Shown here piece by piece: positions 25,689 to 36,189 of a stretch of DNA of 64,000 nucleotides; the first letter of the stretch is position 1; the number at the start of each line of letters is the position of its first letter. The stretch lies in contig JAALGZ010000008.1 in the NCBI GenBank assembly GCA_015227615.1, positions 1,116,001-1,180,000 on the forward strand, written 5' to 3'. The notes beneath the pieces were generated by a model. That model saw only the letters and a list, made by a program, of their open reading frames with translations, ran no database searches and was not told the origin of the DNA. The DNA comes from Labyrinthula sp. Ha. Lineage: Eukaryota; Sar; Bigyra; Labyrinthulida; Labyrinthulaceae. Made by a program: the position numbers and the translations under genes.

Positions 25689-28250
25689 ATGAACTCAATC
25701 AAAGAACAATATGAAGAACAACGTGATAAACCTGAGATTAATATTAAATGGTATGTTATTTAACTAAATGATCTAGAGGGAACGCGATAAAAACGGGAAT
25801 TATATTAACCCAAACAAGTTTAAACGGGAGATAAAAGAGTTTGTAAAAGGGTTCCAACAAGATAGTGAAGTGTCTTCTATAGTGTATTATTATCTTCTTT
25901 TTTCTTTATGTTAGGTTTTGGTATTGTCCCTTTGGTGTTATTAAATCAGATATTTTGAAATTTTTCCTTTGTTTTCCAGCTTTGAAAAAACTTATGTATT
26001 TTTTTTTGTTTTCTTTACTTTAGATTTTTGTTTTGCAGTTTCCGTTACCAAAACTCTAAAAATATACAAGACCTTAAAACTTTGGAACTGAACTACTTGA
26101 GGTATATTTTTTTCATAGGTTTAGTTTAGCTTTGCATATTGTTACATTTCTAGAAAAAGCTCTTTTTGCAGTTTCTTAAAATCAACCAATGTAAGACATA
26201 TAAAGTAATAATATGTTATATTATTATTTAGTCTGAATCTTAACAACTTTGGTTCAAAAAATATATCAAAAATATTTAAAGTCTTATCTTCTAATAAAGG
26301 CCTTTTAAAAATACAGTATTTCTTGTAATAATATTAAGTTTTAGTATTAGCGAATATGTTCGAAACAAAGTTATTCTTTCAGCTATTAAAAATTTCTTGA
26401 AGACTAATAAAACAATAAAGAGTTTAAGATGTATCAATAAAGAAGGATTAAAAAAGCTATCAGAAGAAGATATTATTGAGTTACAAGAAATAGTTGATTC
26501 TCATCCTTCTATTCTTGGTCTTCAAGTCTATCCACAGTTTATTGAACCTAAAGACAAAATAGAAAGGTTAAAAAAGCTTGTTCATTCTGGTTTACAAAGT
26601 CAATATGAAGAAGGAGAAGATTTAAAAGAAGTTCCACTTATTCTTGTGGGTAATATATTTAGTTTAGTTTTATTCTTAGGTGATGGAAGAACTGGAAAAA
26701 CTTCTTTGTTAAGAAATTTATCTGACAAAAGTTTTCGAAAAGAAACGCAATCTACTTTAGTTTTGGAAGATACACAAATATTTCAAGTTTATGACGATGA
26801 CGATTATGGTGGCTTACGTGGACATTTAAAACCAATTACAAAATATGATCTCAGTGTACAAAGAGTGAAGAATATGATAAATCTTGAATATTTTATTGAA
26901 GGAGAAGTCCACAAAAAGTCAAAGTATAATTTAGAGTTTGAAGATGAGTTGATTGCAAGAACTGTAGGTGATGAAAATTTTGTTGAAAAATATCCAAAAC
27001 ATTATTTTGAATCAAATTTCCGAACTACTGATACTTTTTTACGTGTTTATGATTTTGGTGGACAAGAAGTTTTTTCTTCTGTTCATCATATTTTTATGAA
27101 TAAAAAAGCTATTTATTTAGTTGTTTTTAACATGACAAAATTAAAAGAAACTGATTTATTTAGACTAAAATTTTGGTGTGAAAGTATCTTAAGGAATACT
27201 CCAAAAGCACCGGTTTTATTCATTGGAACTTTTTTAAATACTTTCTTAAAGAAAAATAAAACATTTGAGATTGTAAACTATCTGTTTGAGTCCTTTTTTT
27301 CTGAACTCCCTGGGAAGTTAAATATTGTTGAAGATGAAGAAACAATTTTCTTTCCTGTTGAAAACGCTGTTTATTCCGATAAGAGTCGTGAGGTTTCATT
27401 AAAGTTCAAGTTAATGAGCATAGATAGGTATGACTCGAAGTTAAATAACTTAATAAATCCACGTATACGGATCAAGTCTGTTTATGTATTATTTTTGGAT
27501 AATTGTCGTGAAGAATCAAGTTATACGACAGTTGAAAAGTTTAAACTAAAAGCTGAAAAATGTAATTTTTCTGAAGAGGAAATCAAAGAGATGTTAGAAA
27601 TATATTCTAAAGAAGGAATTATTTCTTATTTCAAAGATATAAGTTTGTCTGAAAGTGAAAATTTTATATTTTTTGCACCTTCTTTTTTAGCGCAAGCTTT
27701 GGGAAGTTTTATTCGTGATGAAAGTTTTCATCAACTTGCTTATAGAACAAATAAAAAAGTATTTTCAAATTATAGAACATACATTGATACAGGAATAATA
27801 AGAAAAGATTTATTTGAAGTTTTATTAAAACAATATAAAAAAAAAGAAAGAGAATATGTTTTAAACTTATCTTTACATAGTTTAATTCTATTTGTGGATC
27901 CAAGAGATAAAAACAGTTTTATTGTTCCTGCATTACTTCCTGAAGTGAAAGATCAAAACTTGAAAGAACTTAAAGGAAAAAAGAAAGTAGTTAACTTTGG
28001 TTTTCCCATGACCATAGCTACATTTGTTAAAATTATTTCTTTGTTTCTTGAAGATAATAAGATTGTTGAAGCACTTTTGTTCAAGTATTTTGCAAGGTTT
28101 ATTTGTAACGCAGAGAGTATTTTGGATTTTTATCTGGAAAAAAAAAATAAGATAATATTCAATTATATTGGATATGAAATAAAAAGTTTATTATGGACTA
28201 AAATTCAAAATATAGTAGAAGAAGATAATGTTGAACAAAAAAGAAACTGA
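25689..28250 (+). CDS. LRR-Roc-COR (Roco family) GTPase
   Basis: A Roco-type GTPase. The 3' part is an uninterrupted exon (26680-28250). Its 5' part is broken up by introns of 26-30 nt. Exons in order: 25689-25750; 25779 to about 25881; an unresolved piece; 25950-25995; 26024-26101; 26130-26204; 26232-26324; 26351-26649; 26680-28250. Splicing yields at least four ribonuclease-inhibitor-like leucine-rich repeats with a 28-32 residue period (LKTLELN, VRHINLN, LLKIQYF, IKSLRCI, ILGLQV). The Roc domain follows, with P-loop GDGRTGKTS and switch II DFGGQE. Then comes a COR-like region with helices and a stretch ending in FIVPALLP. No kinase domain follows, so the layout is like the animal MFHAS1 group. 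The usual NKxD guanine-specificity motif is not obvious (FIGTFLN lies near its place). The stop is TGA. The first exon and the 25.88-25.95 kb junction are uncertain. The protein would have about 770 aa. Confidence 0.8.
26650..26679 (+). other. 30-nt stop-free intron inside the GTPase P-loop
   Basis: This GT-AG intron is a multiple of three and has no in-frame stop. If retained, it inserts ten residues (NIFSLVLFLG) between LVG and DGRTGKTS. If removed, it restores a normal LVGDGRTGKTS P-loop. Removal fits the Roc family, so it is treated as an intron. Confidence 0.8.
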
Positions 28251-29000
28251 GAATTATAAGGTTCGTATTTATAAGCTGCAACTTTTGAAAGTATGGTTTA
28301 GAGAAAATTAGAGTTATGGTTTGTTTAAATTACCTTTCTTAAACGTCAGAGTGCATTATGCTTCCCAATTGCAGCTTTTTCTAGTCTGTAAACCTTGCTA
28401 TTAATTGAATTTGCTCGATCCTGTACATTCTAACTTCAAAGTTAATAAAAAATTATACACAATACTAAATGACGAGAGCAAGCAAGAGTTAGATTATGAT
28501 TTTGATCTATCTTCTGAAGAGAGTGAACGGTATCAAGATATGCACAAATATAAAAAGGAATTTTAGATTTTCACTCTAATCAATTTGTTTCTATGCAACT
28601 TGAATTCTTCCAGGTAAAGAAAGTTAGTTTACGAAGAAATTACAGTATAAGATCATCACCAAAATGATATTGCAGGAATTTGCACAATATGTTTGACGAT
28701 CCTCCACAGAAAACTATATTTTATGTTTTCTAAATATTTGGTCAACATAGCCTTAAGAAATTCTGTAGTATCACATTTTCTAATCTTTTTTTTAATTCGG
28801 GTCGCTTAATTAAAAGTACTGGAAAATAACTTCTTATCGATCAAGTGGAAATTAAAAGAGCTTTGTATTGTTTGCCAGAATATTTCTGCAATTGAAAAAT
28901 TGTTTTTCCAGTGCTTATTAAATTTAACAAAAGAAACTAATAGTCGTTTTTAAATCAACTAAAGCTTCCTGAAAACTTGTAACAAAAATAGTTAAACAGA
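28251..29000. other. gene-poor; small coding-like scraps
   Basis: An acidic open stretch at 28441-28568 on the plus strand (LYTILNDESKQELDYDFDLS and on to a TAG) looks like the end of a former coding region but has no start. At about 28640-28750 a scrap with ICTICL might recall a RING finger, which is too short to call. Confidence 0.3.
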
Positions 29001-29009
29001 AAACCTAAG

Positions 29010-30290
29010 TGAAAGTTTGTATTAATTCAAACTGCAACGCTCTTGTCCGCATTAGTAAAGTATTCAAAAAACCTTCCATGTTCTCCATAAGCTGTAGTGA
29101 ATCTACAATTGCATCTTATTCTGCTTGTATCTCAACTTTTTCACACACAACCAACTCGCCCAACCTTTGATCCTAGATTCTTTCGAAATTTTGGCCAAAG
29201 ATCATTTGGCTAAACTTAGTCATAAATTCTTCATCAGGAAGCTTGATAAACTCGACTATACTTTCGATGTCTACACCTTCTATACGGAAAAATAATTTTA
29301 GGCAAATTTCGTTCAAGCAGCTCGTTTTTTATACTCTCTAAATGACTTTTCATAATATCTTCTCCTATGATTTTACTAATGACCGCAGCATCAAAATTCT
29401 TTGAATATTTCTCGAAATTTTTCTCTATAACATCATGATTTAGCGCTATCAATAACTTCACTAACTGGTGGTCAAAGTTAATGTTCTGTATTGCATACTT
29501 GTTAGATAACAATCCAGTAACACCAGTAAAATCATACTACATAAAATTTGAGATCATCTTTAGCCCAAAACTTCGCAAACCTCTAAGTTGATATAAAGAC
29601 ATAACTGCAACTGTTGATGATCCAGATTTAGCTTTTTGCTTTCTAATTTTCTGAGAGGAGAAAAATTCATCATATAATTCCGAAAAAAAAGAAACCTTAG
29701 TTTTAAACACGTTGTCATTTGAGTTCAAAATACCTGATTTGGAATCAATTTCAGATTGAAATTCAATAGATACCTAAACCTGATTGGAATTGTTTCTGGC
29801 TGCTATTATAGCTGATCAGTGTTTATTCATGTTGCATAACAAATACCTTGCTCTGGATTCAATTAAGTTAATCTCAACCAGCAACAGCTTATCATCCAAT
29901 TTTTTCACCACAGTTTGCAACATAGATAAAATTGTCAATACCTCATTCAAATTAGAACCATCAACCAAAAAGGCAGCTAATTTAGCTTGAAAAAACTGCG
30001 CAAGTAAAAGACGGCTGTTTTCTGGAGTAGAAAAGTACTTGAAAAGCTCTTTGCAGAGGTTGATTTGCAATCCAAAAGTGTTGGTAAAATATTTAGGTTA
30101 TAAAACATACACATTATTGTATTTTCTTGTTAGTAATTTGATAATTGTGAAAATAAAGGGCGAACGCCAGCAATAATTCGAATTAATCCAGAAGAATCAC
30201 CACTGTCTGTAAGGGCTTGCATTAGTAGATTAACTTCATTTTTATAAACTCGATCAAATTCATGCAAATGACACTCATTTTTTTAGTCTC
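29010..30290 (-). pseudogene. broken copy of 26S proteasome lid subunit Rpn6 (PSMD11)
   Basis: A decayed copy of the proteasome regulatory-lid subunit that joins lid and base. Read on the minus strand, it keeps the family order. First is an N-terminal piece with LMQALTDSGDSSGLIRIIAG and VRPLFSQLS (about 30250-30140). Next comes LCKELFKYFS...LLAQFFQAKLAAFLVDG and KKLDDKLLLVEINLIESR (about 30065-29830), which matches the KKxDDKxLLVEVxLLES signature. Then SGILNSNDNVFKTKVSFF, and NFEKYSKNF...SHLESIKNELLERNLPKI (about 29500-29290), which matches FEKALTDY...HLAKLYDNLLEQNL. Last is a PCI winged-helix part, VDIESIVEFIKLPDEEF (about 29270-29210). The breaks include an in-frame TGA after NMNKH, a TAG shortly after, a frame change near 29290 and more stops in the PCI end. 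None falls at a possible 30-nt intron. A working gene presumably exists elsewhere in the genome. Confidence 0.75.
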
Positions 30291-30299
30291 TTGGGATTT

Positions 30300-32300
30300 G
30301 TATGAGTTCCCTTAATTTAGTCAAATATCCTAGAAGCATAAAGAAAGAGAGAGTGGGAGCTTTTTTAGAATGACACCTACAGAGTACTCTTTTCCCTCTA
30401 ATTGAGACATTATAAGGACATTTTTACTCGGTATTTCAACCTCTTGGGCGCTTATCTGCAATAATCAGCATTTTCCATGTATATCAAAAAATATTTTTTT
30501 TTGTCTTTACTATAACTTTAGGTACAATCAATTAAGTGTCCACCGAAAATGTGCCAATTTGCTCTTTAGTCCAAATGCCCAAAGTGGTAACGAAGAAAAG
30601 ACATGTAACCTTTAAAGAGAGAAAAAAAGGAAGATAGGAAAGTGAATAGGGTAGTCTAAAAGTTAGAGGAAGCCGTCAAAGAACTTGGAGAGTAAGATGG
30701 ATCAATGATGTGTATAATTTAGTATTTTCGTGGTGATCCAATTGACTGATAGAAGTGCTGACCAAAACGTGCAGTTTACGATTTGTCCATCGATAAAGAA
30801 ATGTAATACGGTTTTTATCTCTTTTTTCTTGTTACTTTAGATTTGCAGAAATGAATAAAATAAATACATTTAGTTTTTGTAGCAGGTTTGACTCTTAGCT
30901 TTTTGTTGTATCTCATCAGATGTTTACACACTATTACACACAGGAAGTATTTTTGCGTTATCACTTGATATACATAGTTTTACCTTTAATTCTTGGTTTT
31001 GTAGAGAAAGGAATAAAAGGAATACATAATGATACCAAAACTATGTTTTTAATTTCTAGGTTTTAGCTTAAGAAATAAGACTTGCTATTAATTTGAAATG
31101 AAACATTTTCTTGATAATTGTTAGAAAATATAGCTGCTCCATATTCCTAAGTTACCCAAGAAATTCAGCATTTGAAACCAAAAATAATAGAGAGTTTTTT
31201 TTATCCCAAAAATGTTCGACTATAGCAAACTCCTTTCACTACATATAGAAACTAAATAGAATGAAGTATGTTCATTCTTAACATCGCCCTACTTTAATTT
31301 TCAATAATTTTAAGCTCTTTGTTAACTTGTTCCCTCCCGGTGGCACAATTGGTTCTTGCATCTTCCATTATATGAAAGAATCTTAGACATGTAAAGTTGC
31401 CTCCAGTAATTCGCTCAATCATCTCACATAACTCAATGGGCTTTATCGTATTACTATACTTAAGGTCGCATGCTAGTTTTTTGCAATAAATTATATCCTC
31501 TGCTTCTTTGGAAAATTTTCCCTAAGACTGATGGTTGCTCTTTACAGAAAGAATATGAAATGTTCCCAAGGGTAGATAATAATTTCCGTGACTTTGAATT
31601 TTTTGTCCATAAATTTTTGATAAGGCATTTAGCTAAAATTCCTTATTTTCCTATCTCATTTTTGAACCTTGGATATCCTTTCAAGATATAGCATTTCTGT
31701 TACAGCACTATATTTTGCCGTGCATTTCATAAGAGCAGGTAACCTCATTATACCATATACTTCAATTACATCCAGTCTTCCTAAGATTACATGTTTCTTA
31801 TTGCAGCGCTCAACTTTCTAGAAAATAAAGTATTTTATAATATATGTTACTTAGTTGAATAAGGTAAAACTTTCTTTTTATGACAATCATTCTCATATAG
31901 TTTTTCTTATATAATATAAACCCATTGCCCTGCATTAAAGTGTTTCAAAATTTAAATATATGTTTATCATTGCATGTCATCAAACATTTTTTAATTATTC
32001 TTCGCAGGATGTGTTTTGGTTATTCTTGAAGGCTATCCATTCCATAATTCATAACCAATATATTTGAATTAGCGAATTCAATCTAGAACCAGTTCATCTG
32101 ATACTATCCTCGATTTGAGGGCAAACATACTCTTCTTCATATCAGTTTATATTTCCGTTCACGAAATTCTTCATGTTTTTTACAGTCCAAACTAAGTATT
32201 TGTTGCTTTTTAAGATATTTAGTTTTAGAAAATGAAGTTTTCAAGAGACATATAACTTCTTTAACTAAATCGATTCCCTTAAATTATTGTAAATATTGTC
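30300..32300. other. desert with an unidentified decayed coding scrap
   Basis: Mostly AT-rich DNA. On the minus strand at about 31690-31310 two adjoining frames look like former protein sequence (LWTKNSKSRKLLSTLGNISY; then KPIELCEMIERITGG and RFFHIMEDARTNCATGREQV). The helical character suggests an old alpha-solenoid or similar gene, but I could not place it in a family. Confidence 0.35.
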
Positions 32301-32339
32301 TCAATAATGAATAGATGTCTTCTAAAATAATAATTAGTG

Positions 32340-33300
32340 ATTAACATGTATTCCGGGTCCCATTAAAGCCTTTCCATGTAGCACGAATCAGGAATCCATC
32401 ATTTCCCATCGTTTAAACATATTTTATATCTTCTACAACTGGCGAACCATTGGAAATAATAAAAAAGTTTGGTTTTTATTATTCTGTTGAAAAGTAGAGC
32501 GGGAAAATGGTATTGCTGGTGTCAAATGACATGTCTTGTTTGACCCAAGCAAATCAACTTTTCCATAAATGTGTTCCGAGAAAATATTTGCTATCTTTAA
32601 TGGTCCAGATCATTCAAGCTCGGATTTATTATTAGCACCAGCATCAAGAGGTTTATCTGATATCCAAACTTAATCGCCTTTATGGAAGTTGACAGGTCAG
32701 AATCGTTAAATGCATCATTTATGAGCATTGTGTCTATGGACTAAGCCTTTGTTGACCTTCCTATCAATGGCATCTAAATCCAAATCTATGAAAAACTTTT
32801 TGATATTTAGAATTGTATCAACGAGAGTTATTTCCTTTACCAGGATATATGTTTATCTTTATTCAAGGATCTAAATTTGGGAAGAGGTGTTCCATGAGGG
32901 GAAACATGTGGTGCGCACAAAATTTAATCTCCTGAAAAAGTTAATTTTATATCCGTGTGGCTTTGAATATTTCTCAAAGTGTTATCCTGTTTTTGACTAT
33001 AGAAAATTGGTTGAAATTTACACAAAATAATGAAACATAATCAACCTAGTATTTCCTCAGTGTTCAAGTAGGTCTATTTCTAGTAGCATGAATTACCTTC
33101 AGCGGAGGAACACACCTATGAAACTACTTGCCCTCTTGTCAACAGAGTTGAATATTTCTTGATAGCTTCTTAAAATCAGTTTCTTCACCGAAGTTATAGC
33201 CTCTGAGATAAGGTTTCACCGAAATAATATTCTTTCAGTGGTATTTCCTGGCCATAGATATATGTTTGAGTTAGCATATGCTGTGGCCAATAGATTGGCA
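32340..33300 (-). mobile_element. fossil Ty3/gypsy-like LTR element (integrase C-terminal region)
   Basis: A very old and heavily broken copy of a Ty3/gypsy-type element on the minus strand. What remains resembles the integrase C-terminal part, with a GD.VW strand, a KPLDAGANNKSEL segment, a KVDLLG-like strand and traces of a chromodomain-like tail. No terminal repeats were recognised, and it carries many breaks over its length. It has no coding capacity. Confidence 0.5.
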
Positions 33301-34440
33301 AAATCTTTTCTAGCATCAGAAAAAACCAACAAATACTAAAATTAGCAACCCTTCTCTGAGTCTTTTGAAAATCTCCATAAGAAATGTCTCTTGTCAGCAG
33401 TTTTTTCTTTACAATTTTAATCTCATACTGTTGGGGCTACCAGTAAACTCTTTTACATTCAGAGTGCAACCTGTTTGGCTAAGACGAGGATGCATGATGC
33501 TAACAGCAAACCAGGAAAAGTTTAGCGAGTAAATATCATAAAAGGTGTAAAGATGATTCTTACCTAGCCATAGTTCACATAATCAAGTATTAATTTAGAG
33601 AACGAAGAGAAGCCCTCAAAGTCATTTTTACAACAAGAAACTGAGTTTCAATTTGCAATTCTTTCTTCCCGAAGATATGGAAATTATTCCCCCGAAAATT
33701 TCCGTTCAGGGTTATATCATCCTGATTTAAATATAGCTTACTAGGTTCAACTCCATGAAAGCCCAAGAATTCTTGCGGTTTCCGCGAAGCTGGATGATTA
33801 AATATGTTTTCAGCCCATAATTGTCCTCAGATGATTCTCCTCGGTGGCAGCCTTGATGTTTGATTCGCATGCCCCTTATAATTTCTTGGATAAGAAATGA
33901 ATCGAAAGAGAGAAGATATTGTTTTAGCGAACTCCAATTGATTTTGTTTGTATCAAATTACCCTATATAGTCACACTGTTCATCACATTCTACAGTAATT
34001 GTAAACCAGTCACGAAAAAAGCTTCACTAATTCTTCCCAAGGTTAGAAACAACCGAGAGAAAAAAAATACTGAATTTATCGTCCACATAGGAAAATAGTT
34101 TGACCTGAGACAATCCACTGTGTGAGATATGAACCCTAGCCTATGTGCAAGACTAAGACTTAAAATCTGACACATGTCTAAACTATAGTTTTTGCTTGAT
34201 CACCAATACTTGTTATTTTTGGTTAAACTACAGAAAACAGAACGAGTACTTTTTTCTTATCAGTAGTTTCTGGTAATCCACCATTCGATAGGTCATATTT
34301 CAAACTTGTGGTAGGTTCTCAATATTGAGTTGTATTTTGTAGTGGTTTTTCTTACGCCCAAAATTGTCTTGATTAGACCAGTTGAAAATACGTTGAATGT
34401 CCCGAATTCTAAACGAAGAACAAAACAATACACAAACAAA
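33300..34440. other. desert upstream of hydroxylase gene
   Basis: No gene is supported. Minus-strand scraps could continue the fossil element to the left. The last few hundred bases presumably hold the hydroxylase promoter, but no motif could be assigned. Confidence 0.4.
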
Positions 34441-35304
34441 ATGAAATTCGTTCACACACAATCAAATTTTGATAAAAAAGTTTTATTTTTTCGATGTTTT
34501 TCTCTTATTCTGTTATTCTTAGCTATAGAATATTCAAATGAACTTGATTCTCTTGTTTCTGGAGTTTGGAAGTGGTTTTTTCACTCCTGGTGGTTTCGTC
34601 ACGATTCTTTCGAACCAATTTTCGCTACAATAAGTTTTACTTTATGGATTGATATTTTTATGGTTATTGATTATTGGTGCCCAAAACCTTTTGAAAAGTA
34701 TTTAATCTCACCAAGAGGTAGATCTGCAAAGAGAACGTACAAAGATAATTTAAATAGAGCAGCAGGAGCAGCATACTTGATTCCTCTTTTAACTATTGAC
34801 TATTTCTTTCCAAGACGAGAACAAATATTAAGAAATTATGAAGATTTTTCACCTACTTTTTTTTCTACAATTTTTAACTTGATATTGTCTTTGTTTGCTT
34901 ATGATTTATTATTTTTTCCATTGCATTTAATTATGCATAAAGGACCAAAGATATTGAGAAAACTGCATAAAAAACATCATACATATTCTCCACTTGTATC
35001 TGCAGAGGTTATTCGTCATTCTTTAGTAGATGGGAGTTTGCAAGTTATTACTAATATTTTAGCACTAAATATACTTGGCTTGAATCCTTTTAGTAGAATG
35101 ATACATAATTTTGCAGTAACAGGTTTACTTACTGAAACTCATTCTGGATATAATTTTCCTTGGGCTATTCATAATATTATTCCTTTTGAAATATTAGGTG
35201 GACCTCTTAGACATGAAAGGCATCATAAGAATGGAAGAGCATATTATCAGCAGTTTTTTACCTATTTAGATAATCTATTTAGTTTTGTAGAGGATAGAAG
35301 TTAA
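34441..35304 (+). CDS. membrane fatty-acid/sterol hydroxylase (di-iron, sterol desaturase family)
   Basis: An integral membrane di-iron oxygenase of the fatty acid hydroxylase superfamily (sterol C4-methyl oxidase, C5-desaturase and cholesterol 25-hydroxylase relatives). It would act on a lipid in the endoplasmic reticulum. The protein has 287 aa from ATG 34441. The frame is open about 110 nt further 5', but without another ATG. Hydrophobic helices lie at about 12-30, 58-78, 108-122 and 140-162. The metal-binding histidine clusters are present in order: HLIMH (162-166), HKKHH (176-180), a THSGY histidine at 234, and HERHH (258-262). This is the family's HxxxH, HxxHH, HxxHH set, so the enzyme looks active. 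The substrate cannot be read from sequence. The gene has no intron, and its stop lies about 20 bp from the stop of the convergent PH-like gene. It reads as a typical eukaryotic family member with local base composition. Confidence 0.85.
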   Translation: MKFVHTQSNFDKKVLFFRCFSLILLFLAIEYSNELDSLVSGVWKWFFHSWWFRHDSFEPIFATISFTLWIDIFMVIDYWCPKPFEKYLISPRGRSAKRTYKDNLNRAAGAAYLIPLLTIDYFFPRREQILRNYEDFSPTFFSTIFNLILSLFAYDLLFFPLHLIMHKGPKILRKLHKKHHTYSPLVSAEVIRHSLVDGSLQVITNILALNILGLNPFSRMIHNFAVTGLLTETHSGYNFPWAIHNIIPFEILGGPLRHERHHKNGRAYYQQFFTYLDNLFSFVEDRS

Positions 35305-35324
35305 ATAGATTATGTTTAAGCAGT

Positions 35325-36146
35325 CTAGTCTAGATTGTCATCTGCTCTTTCGAAGCACGAACAACAAACACTTACTACTTTACGAAAACTATATTTTGGT
35401 TTTGATTCGCCTTGATTGACATCAAAAATGAATGTTTTCCCTACCATTAATTCCGTTCCAGGGAAATGAAGTTGCTCTATTTGCTTCATATTCTGATACA
35501 GTTCTTTTTGCCTTTTCCGTTTTATCTTCTTTACTAGAAAATTATCCGATTTTGACCTATTGAGAACTCGCTTCATTCTAATATGATCGTCCAAAGAAAC
35601 TTCACTCCTTGTTCTATCCCTTGAAGCACAATCATCCTCAGTCAACTTTTGGGTACTTCGATTACAGTCCTTAACGTTTTGTTCCACCTTCACAATATTT
35701 TTTAGTGCGTCCAGCCACTTACCCAGCGTCACGTCATCGTGATACCAAATTAAGAGTTTTTGTACTGCACCATTGCGCAGTTCTTTATACCATATTTGCA
35801 GGATAGCGTTATTTCCCTCGTATACTACATCCACTGACATTAACTCACGCAAACCTATCAGAATAACCTTCTTGAACATCTTCATTTTTCTTTTTCCCTT
35901 CTTTATCTTCTTAAACCTTAGAAATCCTTTGACTTGACTCAAGGACATTTTATACTTTTTCCATTCCTGATCTTGCTTCTTTAGTCTGATTACAGACTTC
36001 ATGGAAATCGCCTGCAACGATATAGTGCCATCTTTATTATTGTCTCTAATCGTATTTAAATAGTTCTCACTCTTAAATCTTTTGAGCTTTTTCATTTCTA
36101 AGCTTCCTCCGACATTTTTTAACCCCTCAATAAGGCAGCATTTCAT
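35325..36146 (-). CDS. basic protein with PH-like domain
   Basis: An intact 273-aa single-exon gene with an ATG start and TAG stop. Residues about 58-153 look like a pleckstrin-homology domain: a first strand with KKQDQEWKKYKMSLSQ, lysine-rich strands and loops, a strand LQIWYKELRNGAV, then LLIWYHDDVTLGKWLDALK, where the tryptophan in the final helix is the one nearly invariant PH residue. The stretch KKIKKGKRKMKMFKK would suit acidic phosphoinositides. Two Ser/Arg-rich repeats (MKKLKRFKSENYL near residue 20 and MKRVLNRSKSDNFL near 191) resemble each other. The C-terminus has a CCSC cluster. It lies 43 bp downstream of the next gene on the same strand. No enzyme domain is visible, so it is probably a membrane-associated adaptor. 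The PH call rests on pattern only. Confidence 0.65.
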   Translation of the reverse strand: MKCCLIEGLKNVGGSLEMKKLKRFKSENYLNTIRDNNKDGTISLQAISMKSVIRLKKQDQEWKKYKMSLSQVKGFLRFKKIKKGKRKMKMFKKVILIGLRELMSVDVVYEGNNAILQIWYKELRNGAVQKLLIWYHDDVTLGKWLDALKNIVKVEQNVKDCNRSTQKLTEDDCASRDRTRSEVSLDDHIRMKRVLNRSKSDNFLVKKIKRKRQKELYQNMKQIEQLHFPGTELMVGKTFIFDVNQGESKPKYSFRKVVSVCCSCFERADDNLD

Positions 36147-36189
36147 GACTCAAGCGTTTAATAGAACGATATATCCTATACAAAGTCTT

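Noticed and set aside
31325-31375. tRNA-like string (ccggtggcacaattggttc)
   Set aside because: No acceptor stem or T-arm could be paired; it lies within a decayed coding scrap.
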